From Ursus arctos (lineage: Eukaryota; Chordata; Mammalia; Carnivora; Ursidae): a stretch of DNA of 64,000 nt. The DNA is taken from positions 45,391,833 through 45,455,832 of the forward strand of contig NW_026622764.1 in the NCBI RefSeq assembly GCF_023065955.2, given 5' to 3'. Position 1 is the first letter of the stretch; the number at the start of each line of letters is the position of its first letter. The notes under the pieces were generated by a model that saw only the letters and a list, made by a program, of their open reading frames with translations, did not search any database and was not told where the DNA came from. Made by a program: the position numbers and the translations under genes. Shown piece after piece: positions 23,352 through 35,800 of this stretch.

Positions 23352-23400
23352 CTGCAAAACAAAAAAGAAAACAGCAAATCCAATCATTAGGGTTGCTTTT
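23352..23400 (-). promoter_or_regulatory. PCDH17: 3' splice site of the last PCDH17 intron
   Basis: Read on the minus strand, a pyrimidine-rich run (TTTTCTTTTTTGTTTTGCAG) ends at an AG at 23353-23352, directly before the codon split that restores the PCDH17 reading frame. A candidate branch region (CCCTAATGATT on the minus strand) lies about 30-40 bases upstream of the AG. The acceptor is inferred from motif and frame; no transcript was available. Confidence 0.85.
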
Positions 23401-26400
23401 AAATTTCTACTGAGGCTGTGATCAGCTCTCAGTGGGCTTGTTTGACCTCTGGTCTCTTAATTAAAAAGGAAAAGAAAACAATAATTAAAACATTTCAGGA
23501 TGGTTGCATAAACCTGCTGGTTGAGACAATGGTTTTATTTAAGTCTATTCTCTAGATATTAATGAATTCCCATAGCCTGGGAAGAAGTAAAAAGTGGCCA
23601 TTGGAGAATCATTCTCAGTAGAATAGACCATCACTGTAAACTAATCTCCTGGGGGTATCAGTTAGTCTTTGTTCTGTATAACTGATCCTGGAAACAGTGA
23701 ACTTCAAAAAGGATTACCAGGATTAATTTTTCAAATCAAATAACGGGTTAAAAACTAGATCGCATACTTCCATAACAAGTCCTAAGCTGTTGCTTTTTTT
23801 TTCTTTCATGTTTTATCCCTATTTTGCTTGTAATTGTTATTTTGGTGACAGTCATGAAATAGAAGGTTTCCTTTGAAAGCCTACTTTTCCTACTGAGAGG
23901 AGCAAATGGAATTTTCTATCAGAATATGTTATGAATAAACTTGTCAAAAAGTGCACATTCTTATTTTATTAGATATGGGTATGGATCATGTAATCAGTTT
24001 TCTTCACTCCAGCTTTTTGTTTTTGGTGTAACTAGGTGAAAATGGATTTAGTCAACAGATATAGTTCAGATGAATGACAACTCATGATTTCCTATTTTAA
24101 ATGATAATGTTTTCTGTGAGAATGTTTGCTTCTCTCTTTTGTCAATGGGCATACAGAGAATCTAAATAAAGCATTCTTTAATGATCCCTATTTCAAAGAT
24201 GCTGAACAGAAAATATGAAAGAAAATTCCTTCATTATGACAACAGCTGCATAATTCCACCATCCCAATATTTTAAACTATAACTTTGAACTACATCTTCC
24301 CACTTGTCCCTTTCATCTACATATGATTGTTTCCCTTTATGTTTAATGGTTCTTTTTAAATCAGGGACTTTTTTTTTTTTTTTTCCAGGAGAGGATATTT
24401 ACAATTTACCTCTGTGTGATGGGAACAGAATTCCCTACACATTCAGGAACCCTTGGGATAGCCATTTAATTGATGTGAGAGGATCCCTGCAAATTCATAG
24501 TGTCCTGTGCGAACCCTCCCCCCCCAAAAAAAATACACGAGAGATCTTTAAAATAGAAAGCACCAAATTTAACAGCACTGGTAAATTTATACAGTTACTT
24601 TGTAAAGTCGTATATAAAATCTGAGTTCATATTTGAAACACATAAATAATTCCTTATCCAAAAAAGGAAAAAAAATAAACCACAACTTGATTTATCTCAA
24701 AAGGTTTTAGGATAAAAGAATTTCTTATGAGATTAAATATTTTTTTAGAAAGAAATCAGAATAGTGTCTTGACAGAACAAAAATACTGTGGTATTTCATA
24801 CCATGTGTCATTCATATTTGTGAAATGTTAAAAATATATTGAGGTAGCTTGCCTCTATTTTAATTTTGTCATGTTTTCAAAAAATATATTTACAGACGAA
24901 TGAATGAAATATGTTGTTTATTATGTAATACAGGTAATGGTGAAAGGCTGTCTCAAACTGAACTCAAATACTCGCACCCAGAGATTCAAATACTACCTGT
25001 GCCTTGGAAGATCATTAGGCAGATGGACATAAAAAGCAGCAGAAAAATCTAGACATAGAAATTTTCTAGGAAGTATTAAAGTCAACCAGATGTTTAAAAA
25101 ACAAACGGATATCAGAAAAACTTAATATCAGGTATTGTTTTCTCTACCTATTCTGAATGGGAATCATAAATATAACCTCTACATCTGTGTCAGTGTTAGA
25201 AAAGAAATATGCATCATTTCATTCAACCAATTTTATCCTCCAAAACTACAGTAAAAAAACTTTACTATTTCATTTGATAATACTTCTGTGTTTTTTAGAG
25301 TCACAACTTTTAAAATTTTTATTTATAACCCGTACACTCTCTTTGAAATATGCTAACATAGTTTTATATTCCAATATTGACTGGCCTTCAATTTCAGCAA
25401 TTTGGGTAGCCTGGCACTGCGTGAGTTCAACAGGAATTTAAGGAGAGTAAAAGAGATAGAATAATGCAGATGTATGAGAGTATAAATCGACCTTGAATTT
25501 GAAACCGTCAACATGAAATGATTGTTTGCATTTCATAGCTGAAAATCTACAGCTTTTTACTTGACTCCTTTATGTCACAACCTAGGGAGCAAATTCTAGG
25601 TATTGATTATGATACATTATAAGCTGTTCACCTTCTGATTAGACTGTAATTTCGACGGTAGCAGTTCCCAGACAGTGAAGACAATCCAATGGATACTCTG
25701 TACAAGTAGCAGAAACTATGAGCAAAAAGCGAACTATTACTGTCAAGGGTCAAATAAGAATTTATGAGAAAGTGAAATTATTTCTGAAGGAACATAAATA
25801 AATAGATGAATAGGTAGGTACAAAAAAGGGACATAAGTAGTATATAATGAATGACTATCCAGACATAAAAATAGACAAAATGAAAAACATAGAAGTAAAA
25901 AGAGGGAAAAAGAAAAGCGAAGTGAAGGAAGGGACGGAGAAGGGAGGGGCAGTTGTGCAGGAGGATTTCTGTCATGTGTACCTTCTATTTTATATTTTTA
26001 AGATCCCCTCAATAAACTAAGTATGTATCATAAAAATAATAGTGTGGAGTATTTTCTCAAGACCTAGAGCTACAAGCTAAATTATCAAACTTCTTCCTGT
26101 ACCTTAGCGACAATGGATCTCAGAATAGATATGTTGAATTATATGCCACAGAAATGAAAAAGAAGAAAATTATATAGACAGCCACTATTAGCATAGATTA
26201 GATATTTGTATCAGAAAACAAGTTCAGAAGACCCTGGATAGAAGAAATCAAGGTAAACATAATTGATTCAAGATTCACTTTTTTCTTCAGAACCAATCTG
26301 CGATTACAAAGAAATTACTTATGCTCATTTTCATCCTTTCCTCAATATAACATGATTACCCTTTCACAGAACGGACCCTTTGTCAAAAAAGATGGTATAA

Positions 26401-26800
26401 TCCAAATGGTATGCAGATGAGAAACTGAGGGATAAGCATGCTTATACTTCAAAGAGAAAACCATTCTGAAGGTCAACAGCTGGGACTCTGGGCAGTTCTG
26501 CCTATAGGGAAAGTTTACGGTGTCTCGTTTTTAAAATGTATGATTCCTTGAAGGATCATGTGACAATCTGATAAATTTAAATACTTGTTTAGTTTTAAGA
26601 ATTTTCTATATTCCTATAGCCACATCTTACTATTACACAAGCTCTCGAAGAGAGGGATCTAAACACAGTCATCTTAATTATTTTAATTTGTCATCTTAAT
26701 TTATATGATATTTTTGCAAAAGATATAAAGTCACTCAAACGACTATAATAGTTGCAATTCAGCTGTACAGTAAGCCACAAACACACAGACATACATGTAT
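23401..26800. other. PCDH17 intron, unique AT-rich DNA
   Basis: No recognisable PCDH17 exon, SINE or LTR. T runs occur near 24370 and a short G/A-rich run near 25860-25960. Confidence 0.5.
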
Positions 26801-26805
26801 AGATC

Positions 26806-26807
<2 letters not shown>

Positions 26808-26852
<45 letters not shown>
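26808..26852 (+). repeat. (GT)n microsatellite
   Basis: About 22 uninterrupted GT dinucleotides, directly upstream of a CAN-SINE insertion. Confidence 0.97.
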
Positions 26853-26855
<3 letters not shown>

Positions 26856-26866
26856 ATGGAGCTTTC

Positions 26867-27057
26867 GGGCGCCTGGTTGGCTCAGTAGGTTAAGCGTTTC
26901 CCTTCAGCTCAGGTCATGATCCAGGGTCCTGAGATGGAGCCCTGCATCCTGCTCCTTGCTCAGCAGGGAGCCTGCTACTCCCTCTGCCTGCAGCTCCCCC
27001 TACTTGTGCTCTCTTTCTCTCTTTGTCAAATAAATAAAATCTTTAAAAAAAAAAATT
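26867..27057 (+). repeat. CAN-SINE
   Basis: Starts GGGCGCCTGGTTGGCTCAG; contains 'caggtcatgatccagggtcc' and the tail AAATAAATAAAATCTTTAAA. Target duplication AGCTTTC at 26860-26866 and 27059-27065. Confidence 0.95.
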
Positions 27058-27065
27058 AAGCTTTC

Positions 27066-30000
27066 TCCAGGATATAGTCCAAACAAAATTTTAAAACTCA
27101 AATGTATAACCAATGCATTCCTGAAAATTTTCTATCAGTAATTGTCATAAGAAATGCAGATGAATCAGTAAAATGCACAGGAAAGTTCTATAGTCACAGT
27201 TAGGAGATAACATAAATACATATAAAACACACATATATATATAGATTTTATACATAAAACATTATATATATAATGTACATATATAGGTATAAATCTTTTT
27301 TTTTCAAATCTCCAATGACATTTTAATCTTTCCTTTTGCCTACTGTAGGTATGAAATTCATGACTGAATCAACAACTTGACTACTCCTGATTTTAGAATT
27401 TTATGTAATTCAAATTGATTTAGACATAAAAATGTCTGAAATCTGCATATTCATATTTGCTGACATATCTGAAAGCTCTCTCTTTTTAACCTAGACTAAG
27501 CAGTTTAATAACTTAATCTTAGCGATATTAGGAAAGCAATCGTTTGGTGCCAAAATACACCTTCAAAGGAACTGTCATTGTGGAAGTTACATCTCTGTGA
27601 GGAAAGAAAATATTTAGGTAAAAAATCAAACTACCTGCCCTTACAATATTGGGTTTTAGCAATCTTCCACAGAGGCGTCCATAACTTAATGTTTACGATG
27701 TGATTTTCACATAATATCACTGTATCATTAGGGGTGCATCCCATCTCAACAATGGGTAAAGGATGCCAAAGATTACTATGTATAAGGTTAAAATTTGAAG
27801 CCAAAGCACTATTTAAACCAGCAAGGACTAACAGAGATTAAGGGAGCCTTAGCTCAACATGATTATTTGGGGAAAAGTCAGGGGAAACAATCCTTTGTGT
27901 GTTAAGACTTAGTGGTGTTCACTGCAAAGGGAACATGTCAAGGAGCCAGTCCCCATAAAATTTCTTAGTCTGGAGGAAGTCTCTCTATTTATTCTAGTCT
28001 CTTTCACTCTTGGGCAGGAATTTATCACAAATCAGAAATTAAGCTTATTTTCCCTGTCTTCAAAGCACTCTACCAACCTACCCAAAGAGAGATACTTGGC
28101 AACTAATTTGTTACTACTTAGGGAGCTATTAGAAAACATAAAAGGATTTCCTCCCCTTAGTTTCAACTTGCTTGCTGCCTCCAGAGCCCACATATTTGTA
28201 CAAAAACATGCACATAGTTTCTAGCTTTGGAGTTTCACATATGCATCTGATTTAATTTTTTATAATGAAGAAATAAATGTCTATGTCATAGAAATCCGAA
28301 AACCAAAATCTACAAGTCAGGGCATCAAGGAGGAGGTTCTAAAAGGCTGTGGCCGTGGGGGAAGGGCATTTGAGAGAGAGAGTTTGCTCTGCTTTGTGAC
28401 TGTCAACAAAGTGGTTTTATTTCTGCTTTGTAAACAGCTTTAAATAGGAATAGTTTTATTCTCTTAGTGTGGTGGTTGCTACTGTTTCTAACAGCATCTT
28501 AAAATTAGAGTTGTTTCCAAGTAGAAAACTCTATAAATGGAAGCCCATTTTTTATTTGTTCTCATTTTTCTTTTTTATTTCTAATTTACCTTCTTTCACC
28601 GACGTAAGCTTTCATAACACCTAATTAGCTGTCTGGAAAAGCAAAGAGCAGGCACCCATCTCTATTTATGGCTGGCACTGGTGTTTTGAGATTAACTCTA
28701 CAGAATCTAAACTAGCCACCTATCACAGACTATCTACCAGCAAACAGTGACAAGCCAAGACCTTCGACTGGCAGTTTCTGGGTACCAGTTTTCTACTGAA
28801 AGCTTTCACTGGTATAAGAACGGCTCGTTTTTGCTGTCTTTTTCTGTTCTTCAGCACACACACTCAGTTTCACACATGTACACACAACTCCCTTACGATT
28901 GCAACAAATTGCAATTTCATCCAAATATATTCTAACATATCAGATAAAAAGTATCAATGCTAAAATAGCAATCTCATCAGAATACAGACCAACAGATCTC
29001 TAATAAAATTTTCCTTGCTGCGAGTTGACATAATTCGCAAGATCCTGTGAACTGACACTTTTCTAGCATAAACAGTTCTTTCTTTTTAGGCAGTTGATTA
29101 TTATTCACTTACCTTCCTTTACCATCCTATAAACTCCTTACACTTGCTATGATGATAGGATGAATCATTCCATATAAATGGCACCTTAATCTATATTCAT
29201 TCAAATTATTTCCATTTATGATTTCGATGTCCTATTTACTAGCCCATTAGTTAAAAATAAACTTTCTGATTTCGCTCTATCTGACTATGAGAGGGGTAAA
29301 AATTTCACTTTCAATATTATTTCTAGAGGCAGTGTTGGAAAGTTGTATCAAAACTTTTTTCCCCTGTGTCAGAATAAGAAAAGAAAGGAATATATTACAA
29401 TTTTATCACATGCTTTTTTTTTTTTCCTGCTAGTGTTCACATGACTGCCAGGCTTAATTTTAGCACAATTTTTAATAAGCTTGGTACATCCCTTGTGCAG
29501 GGAAGAAAAAGGAAAGGGCTAGGGAAAATGTGGCATCAGAGAACCAACCACTTTAGCCAAGTGATCTTTCGTCTATTGCATTGTATTTCCAGTGCTTCTT
29601 GTGCACAGGAACCTGTTCTTTTACTAATCTAGTAACTGACAAATACACACAAGTAGGATGTGTTTTTGCTTCTTTTATTTTTTTAACTAAGTAAGGGGGA
29701 CCATGCACCTTGTTATAATATGCTGATGTGCTCATCTTATGAGGGTGCCTGTTTACATGGTGCAGCGATACAATGATTAAACACTAGGTATACAACTCCA
29801 GAAACCTAAAATTATTTCGTAATAATTGGCCGTAAGGAATCAGAATTTGGAAACTTAGTTCCCATAATATAAAACTCTGAAGCATATATATTTTTAGGTT
29901 GACCCACTGCCAATCAGGCTTCCAGATTTTACCTCAGTTGTGAAATACCATTCTGTCTGCTTTTGATAGGTGGAAAGCACATTTTGAAGAGGACGTTATT

Positions 30001-31145
30001 ATAATACCATCAAATAGTCCAACCGTGGCAGCTTCAAAGTAGCAATCCTCTAGCGTGCACCTGCATTGCACAATGCTTCCCAATGTACCGCCACGGCTGC
30101 ATTCAGACACAGAAACCACTGGCCTATATCATATTCAACTGCATCCAAATGCAGCTGGGTATTTGGAGCACTTGGAGTGTTTGCACTTACTATTCAGTGC
30201 ACCTGCACGCCTTCAGGGGATGGTTTGAAGTGTGTTTGACCCTTTGGACATAATAACATGTCTACCAGAGTGAATTTTCTGGCATATATATTGACAACAC
30301 ATAGATAAAGCTCCGAGATGAAGAAAACTTAAATTAAATGGAAACCTATGTCAAGGAATGAAAGCAAAAGGATATAAGGAGATTTGATATGCACGCATCA
30401 AGAATATTTTAAAAAATGAGAATCCAAACCACGCATTGGGAATCTATAGCACAAATATAATTGTGTCCCCTGGTATACTGCTCTGGAATTAACATTCAAT
30501 TTTTAGCTGCCCCCTTCTCCCAATCCCATACTGTAGGTGCAGCCATCACCTGGGGCAGCAGCAGATGCTTGGAAGTGAAGGCACAGTTAAACCAGGCCAT
30601 CTCTTTCTTAACTGGTATGCTGAGGAGAACTGGCTCTGAAGCGCGATACTATACTAATGAAACAAACGTGGAATTTTTTTTTTTTTTTTATTTAGAAAAA
30701 GACTCCGACAGAACCTCTCAAGGAAAAACAATACAACTCAAATGTGCCACCAGAGGAAACACAGCTCAAATTCAGTGACAATATTAGATGTATACAGTCC
30801 AGTAATTAGTTTAAAGAAGTTATACTCATGCATTCACAAGGTAAGAATGAATAAAACACCAACTTTGTGCTTCAGGTATTGGAAGTTTTCAAGCAAAGGC
30901 ATCTTGAGTAGAATGTTATCATTGACTTATAATAATAAGTTTGTGCCAAGGAAAGTTTTGTAGTAAATAAACCTATGTCTATCCACTTCCAGAATTCTCC
31001 AGCCTGTAAGATTTTATCTCTTCACTAAGGCATTTACACTTTGACCAGAAATTAGAAAGTAGGTTTAAAACCATTGAGGGGAAATAATTCATGATCAATT
31101 ACATTTCGAACTATGTCATATGAGTGTCAAACAAAATAAATACAA
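27066..31145. other. PCDH17 intron, mostly unique
   Basis: AT dinucleotide runs at about 27230-27290. Two less AT-rich blocks (28590-28690 and 29990-30125) are noted as possible regulatory elements. No exon recognised. Confidence 0.45.
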
Positions 31146-31149
31146 AGAA

Positions 31150-32120
31150 AAGTGTAGTGATAATATTGTGAAAAGCTCTGTATAAGAAGTAGTGCTTGAT
31201 CTGCAACTCAAAGGATGAGCAGAGTTTCAATAAATAGTGGAGAGCAGGAAAAGGGTGATCCAGGTGAAGGGATTAGAAAGTGAAATAATAACCACACAGG
31301 ATTGTGCATTTCACAGGGTAGTAAAAGACCAGCTTTATAAGTCAAAGGACATATGTTGCAATGCCAAATAATAAAATAATAATGTACAGAAAATTCACTA
31401 GGATTTAAAAGAAAATGGAAAAGCTCTGGGAAAAAATGTAATGAAGCAGGTCATGGAGCACTATTATAGGTATTTGAGCAGTGTATTGTTTGTTTCAGAG
31501 GATTCTTGAAATATTTAGGTGCTTGATTGAAAAGATATTAGATAACATTTATTAACATACAAAACTGAGATGAGCCACAGGGCAAGCAGCACTCAAATCA
31601 GCATTATTTCTGGAAACAGATATCCAGAGTTTTGGCCCCAGCCAGGATATCTCCAGTGGAGCACAATAGGACATGGCATGATTCACTGGCATAGTCATTC
31701 TGACCTCACTGTGACCCCCTTCTGCTCACATCTCATCCTACTCCTAAACTAAAGAAAGTCTTAATATATTCAACTGGTATTTTATATTAACTGTAAAAAT
31801 CCTGTATTTTATAATTCTGCATTAGAAAAATATTTCTTCTTCCTACATCTATTTATCTGTCTTCACTCTAATTTGCTATTATTATTAACTAACCATAAAA
31901 TTGCATGTAATCACATATTGGAAAGATTAAATGATTCTTTGAGAAGGCCAGAAGAGGAAAGGTATGAAAGAAAGAAGATCCTTTGGGTAACTAGGAGAGA
32001 GGTAATAAATACTCCTACAAGGCAAGGAGAAGAGCGGGAAATAAGGTAGATGTTGAATCTCAGAAACTTTTCAAGGTTGATTCCGGATTTCAGGAAGAAT
32101 AAATTACTACAATTAATTCC
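31150..32120 (-). repeat. Probable LINE2 (L2) fragment, antisense
   Basis: 'actcaaaggatgagcagagt', 'gcaggaaaagggtgatccag', 'tcatggagcactattatagg' and the later G/A-rich stretch follow the reverse-strand order of L2. Highly diverged. Confidence 0.45.
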
Positions 32121-32608
32121 TGAAAACGTTGTCCAAAATAAGCATTTCTATTTTGGAGGAAGATAATGCCACCATTTTCCCACTGAATTATGTATTCTAG
32201 CATTAGTTTCCTAACTCGTATTCTTTTTTAATCTGTCTGCCTCAATGAGCTCCTTATACCCTTAAGGACCAAGATACTGACCATGGTATATTCTTTTATG
32301 CTCCCTTCCTTGAGCACACGGAATACACTCATCATTCACACCTGAATGCTGTCATTGATGGAAAGGAAGACTACATTAAAAAGATATCAAATACTATTGA
32401 TAATCTATAATAAGCAAGACCACTCCTTACAAATTACTTATTTCAAAACCACTGAAATTAGAATTTAAAGGAAAACTTTAAACCAAACGCCAAAACCAAA
32501 CCAAACAATAGAAAGCCCTTTCATTTATGAAGCTGTGATGTCAGCTTTCAGAATGATCCCAGGACCTAAACAAAGGTAGGCACAGTGGCTTTCTTTCACT
32601 ATGAGATA

Positions 32609-32719
32609 TCACCACTCTGAGGCACATGGCTGGCTCAACTGCTAGAGCATGTGACTCTTGATCCTAGGGTCATGAGTTCAAGTCCCACATTGGGCCTCGA
32701 GCTTGCTTAAAAAAAAATA
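32609..32719 (+). repeat. Short, older CAN-SINE
   Basis: 'gaggcacatggctggctcaa', 'cttgatcctagggtcatgag' and 'cgagcttgcttaaaaaaaaa' give the tRNA-like head and A tail of a short carnivore SINE variant. Diverged; target duplication unclear. Confidence 0.75.
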
Positions 32720-35304
32720 AAGTCACATCTCATCTGTCAAGTACCATGTTCACATAAAAATTCAAAGTTCTCTAGTTATTACTGAGAACTTATAAAGTTC
32801 TATATGTATTATTTATTTATTATAATTTTAATAAGATAAACATCTGCCTGGAATACATCCACTGAAGCACAGAGGTCAGAATATTTTCCCCTTGGGGACT
32901 TTTTAAAATCAGTGACACCTTTACTGAAATTAAAGTCTGTATTTAAATAATCGCCTCTTTATACTTTCAAATTACAGAAAACAGTGAATGTCCTAAAAAC
33001 CTACACCTCAGCACCGATAGGGTTCTTTCTTCACTTCTGATTTTCTCCTTTTGTCCTTTTCTGATTCTACTGCGTTGTGTCAAATGTGCCAGTTTCTATC
33101 TTTTAGTTTAGGTTAGCTGCGTCTGTCTCTCATACTTTATCTGATAGCTATCATCGCATAGGAATTAATTAATAAGTCCTTGTAATTTCAGAGTCTTGAA
33201 AGGGTTAATACAGCTTCCAAAAGAACCTGATTTATATGCAGCGATAAACTTATGCTCTGGCATGCAAGACTTCGTAAGAGCTGTTTGGTTTACAAGGACA
33301 AATTAAAAATTATAGCAACTTAAAAAAATACTCTGAATTTCAGACCCGAGACTATTTAAATACACTACTATCCTTCATCTTTAAAGAGGATGTTTTCTTA
33401 TGCTTTTATTGCCTGTGTTCGCTAACCCCATCTCAGATAATGACACCATTTTTGATGACACGGATGAATACATCTAAAATTCAAGTCATCCTCCCAGCAA
33501 AGTGGTAATCCTGGAAGGAAGGTCAATGAAAACATGCCTATTAAGCCAAACTCTTTACAAGAAGCAAGCAAGATAGTCTTACTAGCGTTTTTCTCTCAGG
33601 CTTGCTATCTGATTCCTATTGGGATGTATAACTATTTACCAGTTTAAATCCCATTGTTCATCTTATTTCTAGCACTTGTTTGTTTTCAATTGCTAGAGAC
33701 AAGTACACAGAATCGGGTGTCATTTTTAACATTCTCAGAAAATAGAGTTAATTCAGATGCAACTAATCCTCTCTTGCTTATTATTTAGTAATCAACACCT
33801 GCCAATAGGATTTGGGAGTCCCAAAAGATAGATTTTTCAGAAAGATTTTTATATTTTTACATTTTCAGTGACATTCTAATCTCCAAAAGCTTTTCATTAA
33901 ATTCATAGAACTCCACTCTAGAGATAGATCTAAAGTTTCAATTCAGTTACCTTAAATTAGATAGACAAGGTTCCGAAAGAACAGAGGGGTACCTTGCTCA
34001 GATCAGTATTTTTAAAAACATAACGTTTTTAAAGAAAGAAGCAATACAAAATACATTTATGGAAGTGCATTATATGAGTGGGAAATATATATGAAACTAT
34101 ACTTCTCCATAAGTGATTCCCACAAAAATTACTTATATTACGATTTAAAAATTAACTAAAGCTCCATGTCCTTGATGTGCATACATATATACACAGAGAT
34201 GACAATAAATATGTATTTTCACTAAAAATGCCTCTGTGAAATGAAGTTTGTCTGAAAGAACTATTAAAATTGATAGTGTCCCAAAGGTGACTTTAGAATG
34301 AAATACAGATAGTTTGAACCTAAACAATTTGGCCTTGATCTTACTAAGACACCTCCGACCATCAAGCTGATAATACAGCCACAATTATTGCTACTATTAT
34401 TATGGATAGTTTTAAAATACATAAAGAGTAGGAAAGGAAAGATAACTGACATTTTAAATAAAGCCTGTTCTTGGAATTACTTCCCTAAAACCATTCTGTT
34501 CTTATTACCTTTAGTGTAAGTTTGTTGGAAGCTGATGTTTTTTATTCCTTATGATTAGGTCATCCTAAGAATGAAAATTTAAGCAAAATCAATACACTCA
34601 TACTATGTTCTAGAGTAAATATACAGAAGTGTTTCTTGTAATGGGTTTTACCGGCAGTGACAAGCCATTTTTTATGTAACAGTCTTAATATTTTTTAATC
34701 ATTAAAGCGCACTGAAGCAATGGAGAAATTGGGAAAAGAGGTCAGGAAATTCATATATAGAAAGATAGGAGATGTGTCCCTCTGTATCACCCTGCTATGT
34801 AATCAAATTGAGAGTGAAAAAGCTATTGGAGAATGCAACCCTTGAATCAGAGCAAAGATAAAAATGTGTTCCTAAAGGATATTATGCTTATCCATACATA
34901 ATGCAGTATAAACATCAAAAGGTGTCTACAGCAATGTTTTAAATACTTTCTTATCTTGGAGAGTACTTTCTGTGATTTAATTGATAATCACCCATACCTG
35001 GAGCAAAGAACAGATAATAAAAGTGAAGTGTATTCCCATGAGTAATATTAGCAGGGAAATAAATATATGAAAACTTATTTCATTTTCAGACTTGTAGTCT
35101 AAATCCAGTCTAAGAGGAAATTCATATTGACATCACAAGGAGAATACGTTGAGACAGTCTTTTTTAATTTCAGGCATGCTATATTTGAATTTTTCCGCCT
35201 AAAAATATGTATGCTCAATCTTAGAAGAAGTGATCCTTTGTACTGCCAACGCTATTTTTGAGTAGCTGCCTAACAGTTTCCATGGTCATTACTGAAAAAG
35301 GTTC
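32720..35304. other. PCDH17 intron, unique AT-rich DNA
   Basis: No exon, no young repeat. Confidence 0.45.
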
Positions 35305-35800
35305 TACAGTTGTCCTCCCTTTTCTACAGGGAAACGTTCCAAGACCCCCAGTGGATGCCTGAAACCGCGGACAGCACCGAACCCTATATACTATACTCTG
35401 TGTTTTTTCCTATACATACATACCTACGATAAAGTTTATTTAAAAAAAAAAAAAGCTTTTTTTTGTAAATTAGGTACACCAAGAGATTAACAACAATATC
35501 TGATAATAATATAATGCAATTATAACAATATACTGTAATAAAAATTATATGAAATGTGGTCTCTCTCTCAAAATATTTTATTGTATTGTACGCACCCTAC
35601 TTGCAATAATGTGAGACAATAAAACACCTATGTGATGAGATGAAGTGGGGCGAGGGACGTAGGCACTATGATGTAATGTAGGGCTACTACTGACCACCCG
35701 ATGATATGTCAGAGGAGAATCATCTGCTTCCAGACCGTGTGGTTGACTTTAGGTAACCGAAACCGTGGAAAATCAAACTGTGGGTAAGGGGCACTGCTAT
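35305..35800 (+). mobile_element. Tigger-type (TcMar) MITE
   Basis: Ends are imperfect inverted repeats (TACAGTTGTCCTCCCTTTT at the left, GTAAGGGGCACTGCTA at the right) with TA at both junctions, typical of mariner/Tigger insertion. Interior 'atgcctgaaaccgcggacag', 'acctatgtgatgagatgaag' and 'gactttaggtaaccgaaacc' recurs in mammalian Tigger-derived MER elements. Non-coding. Confidence 0.8.
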
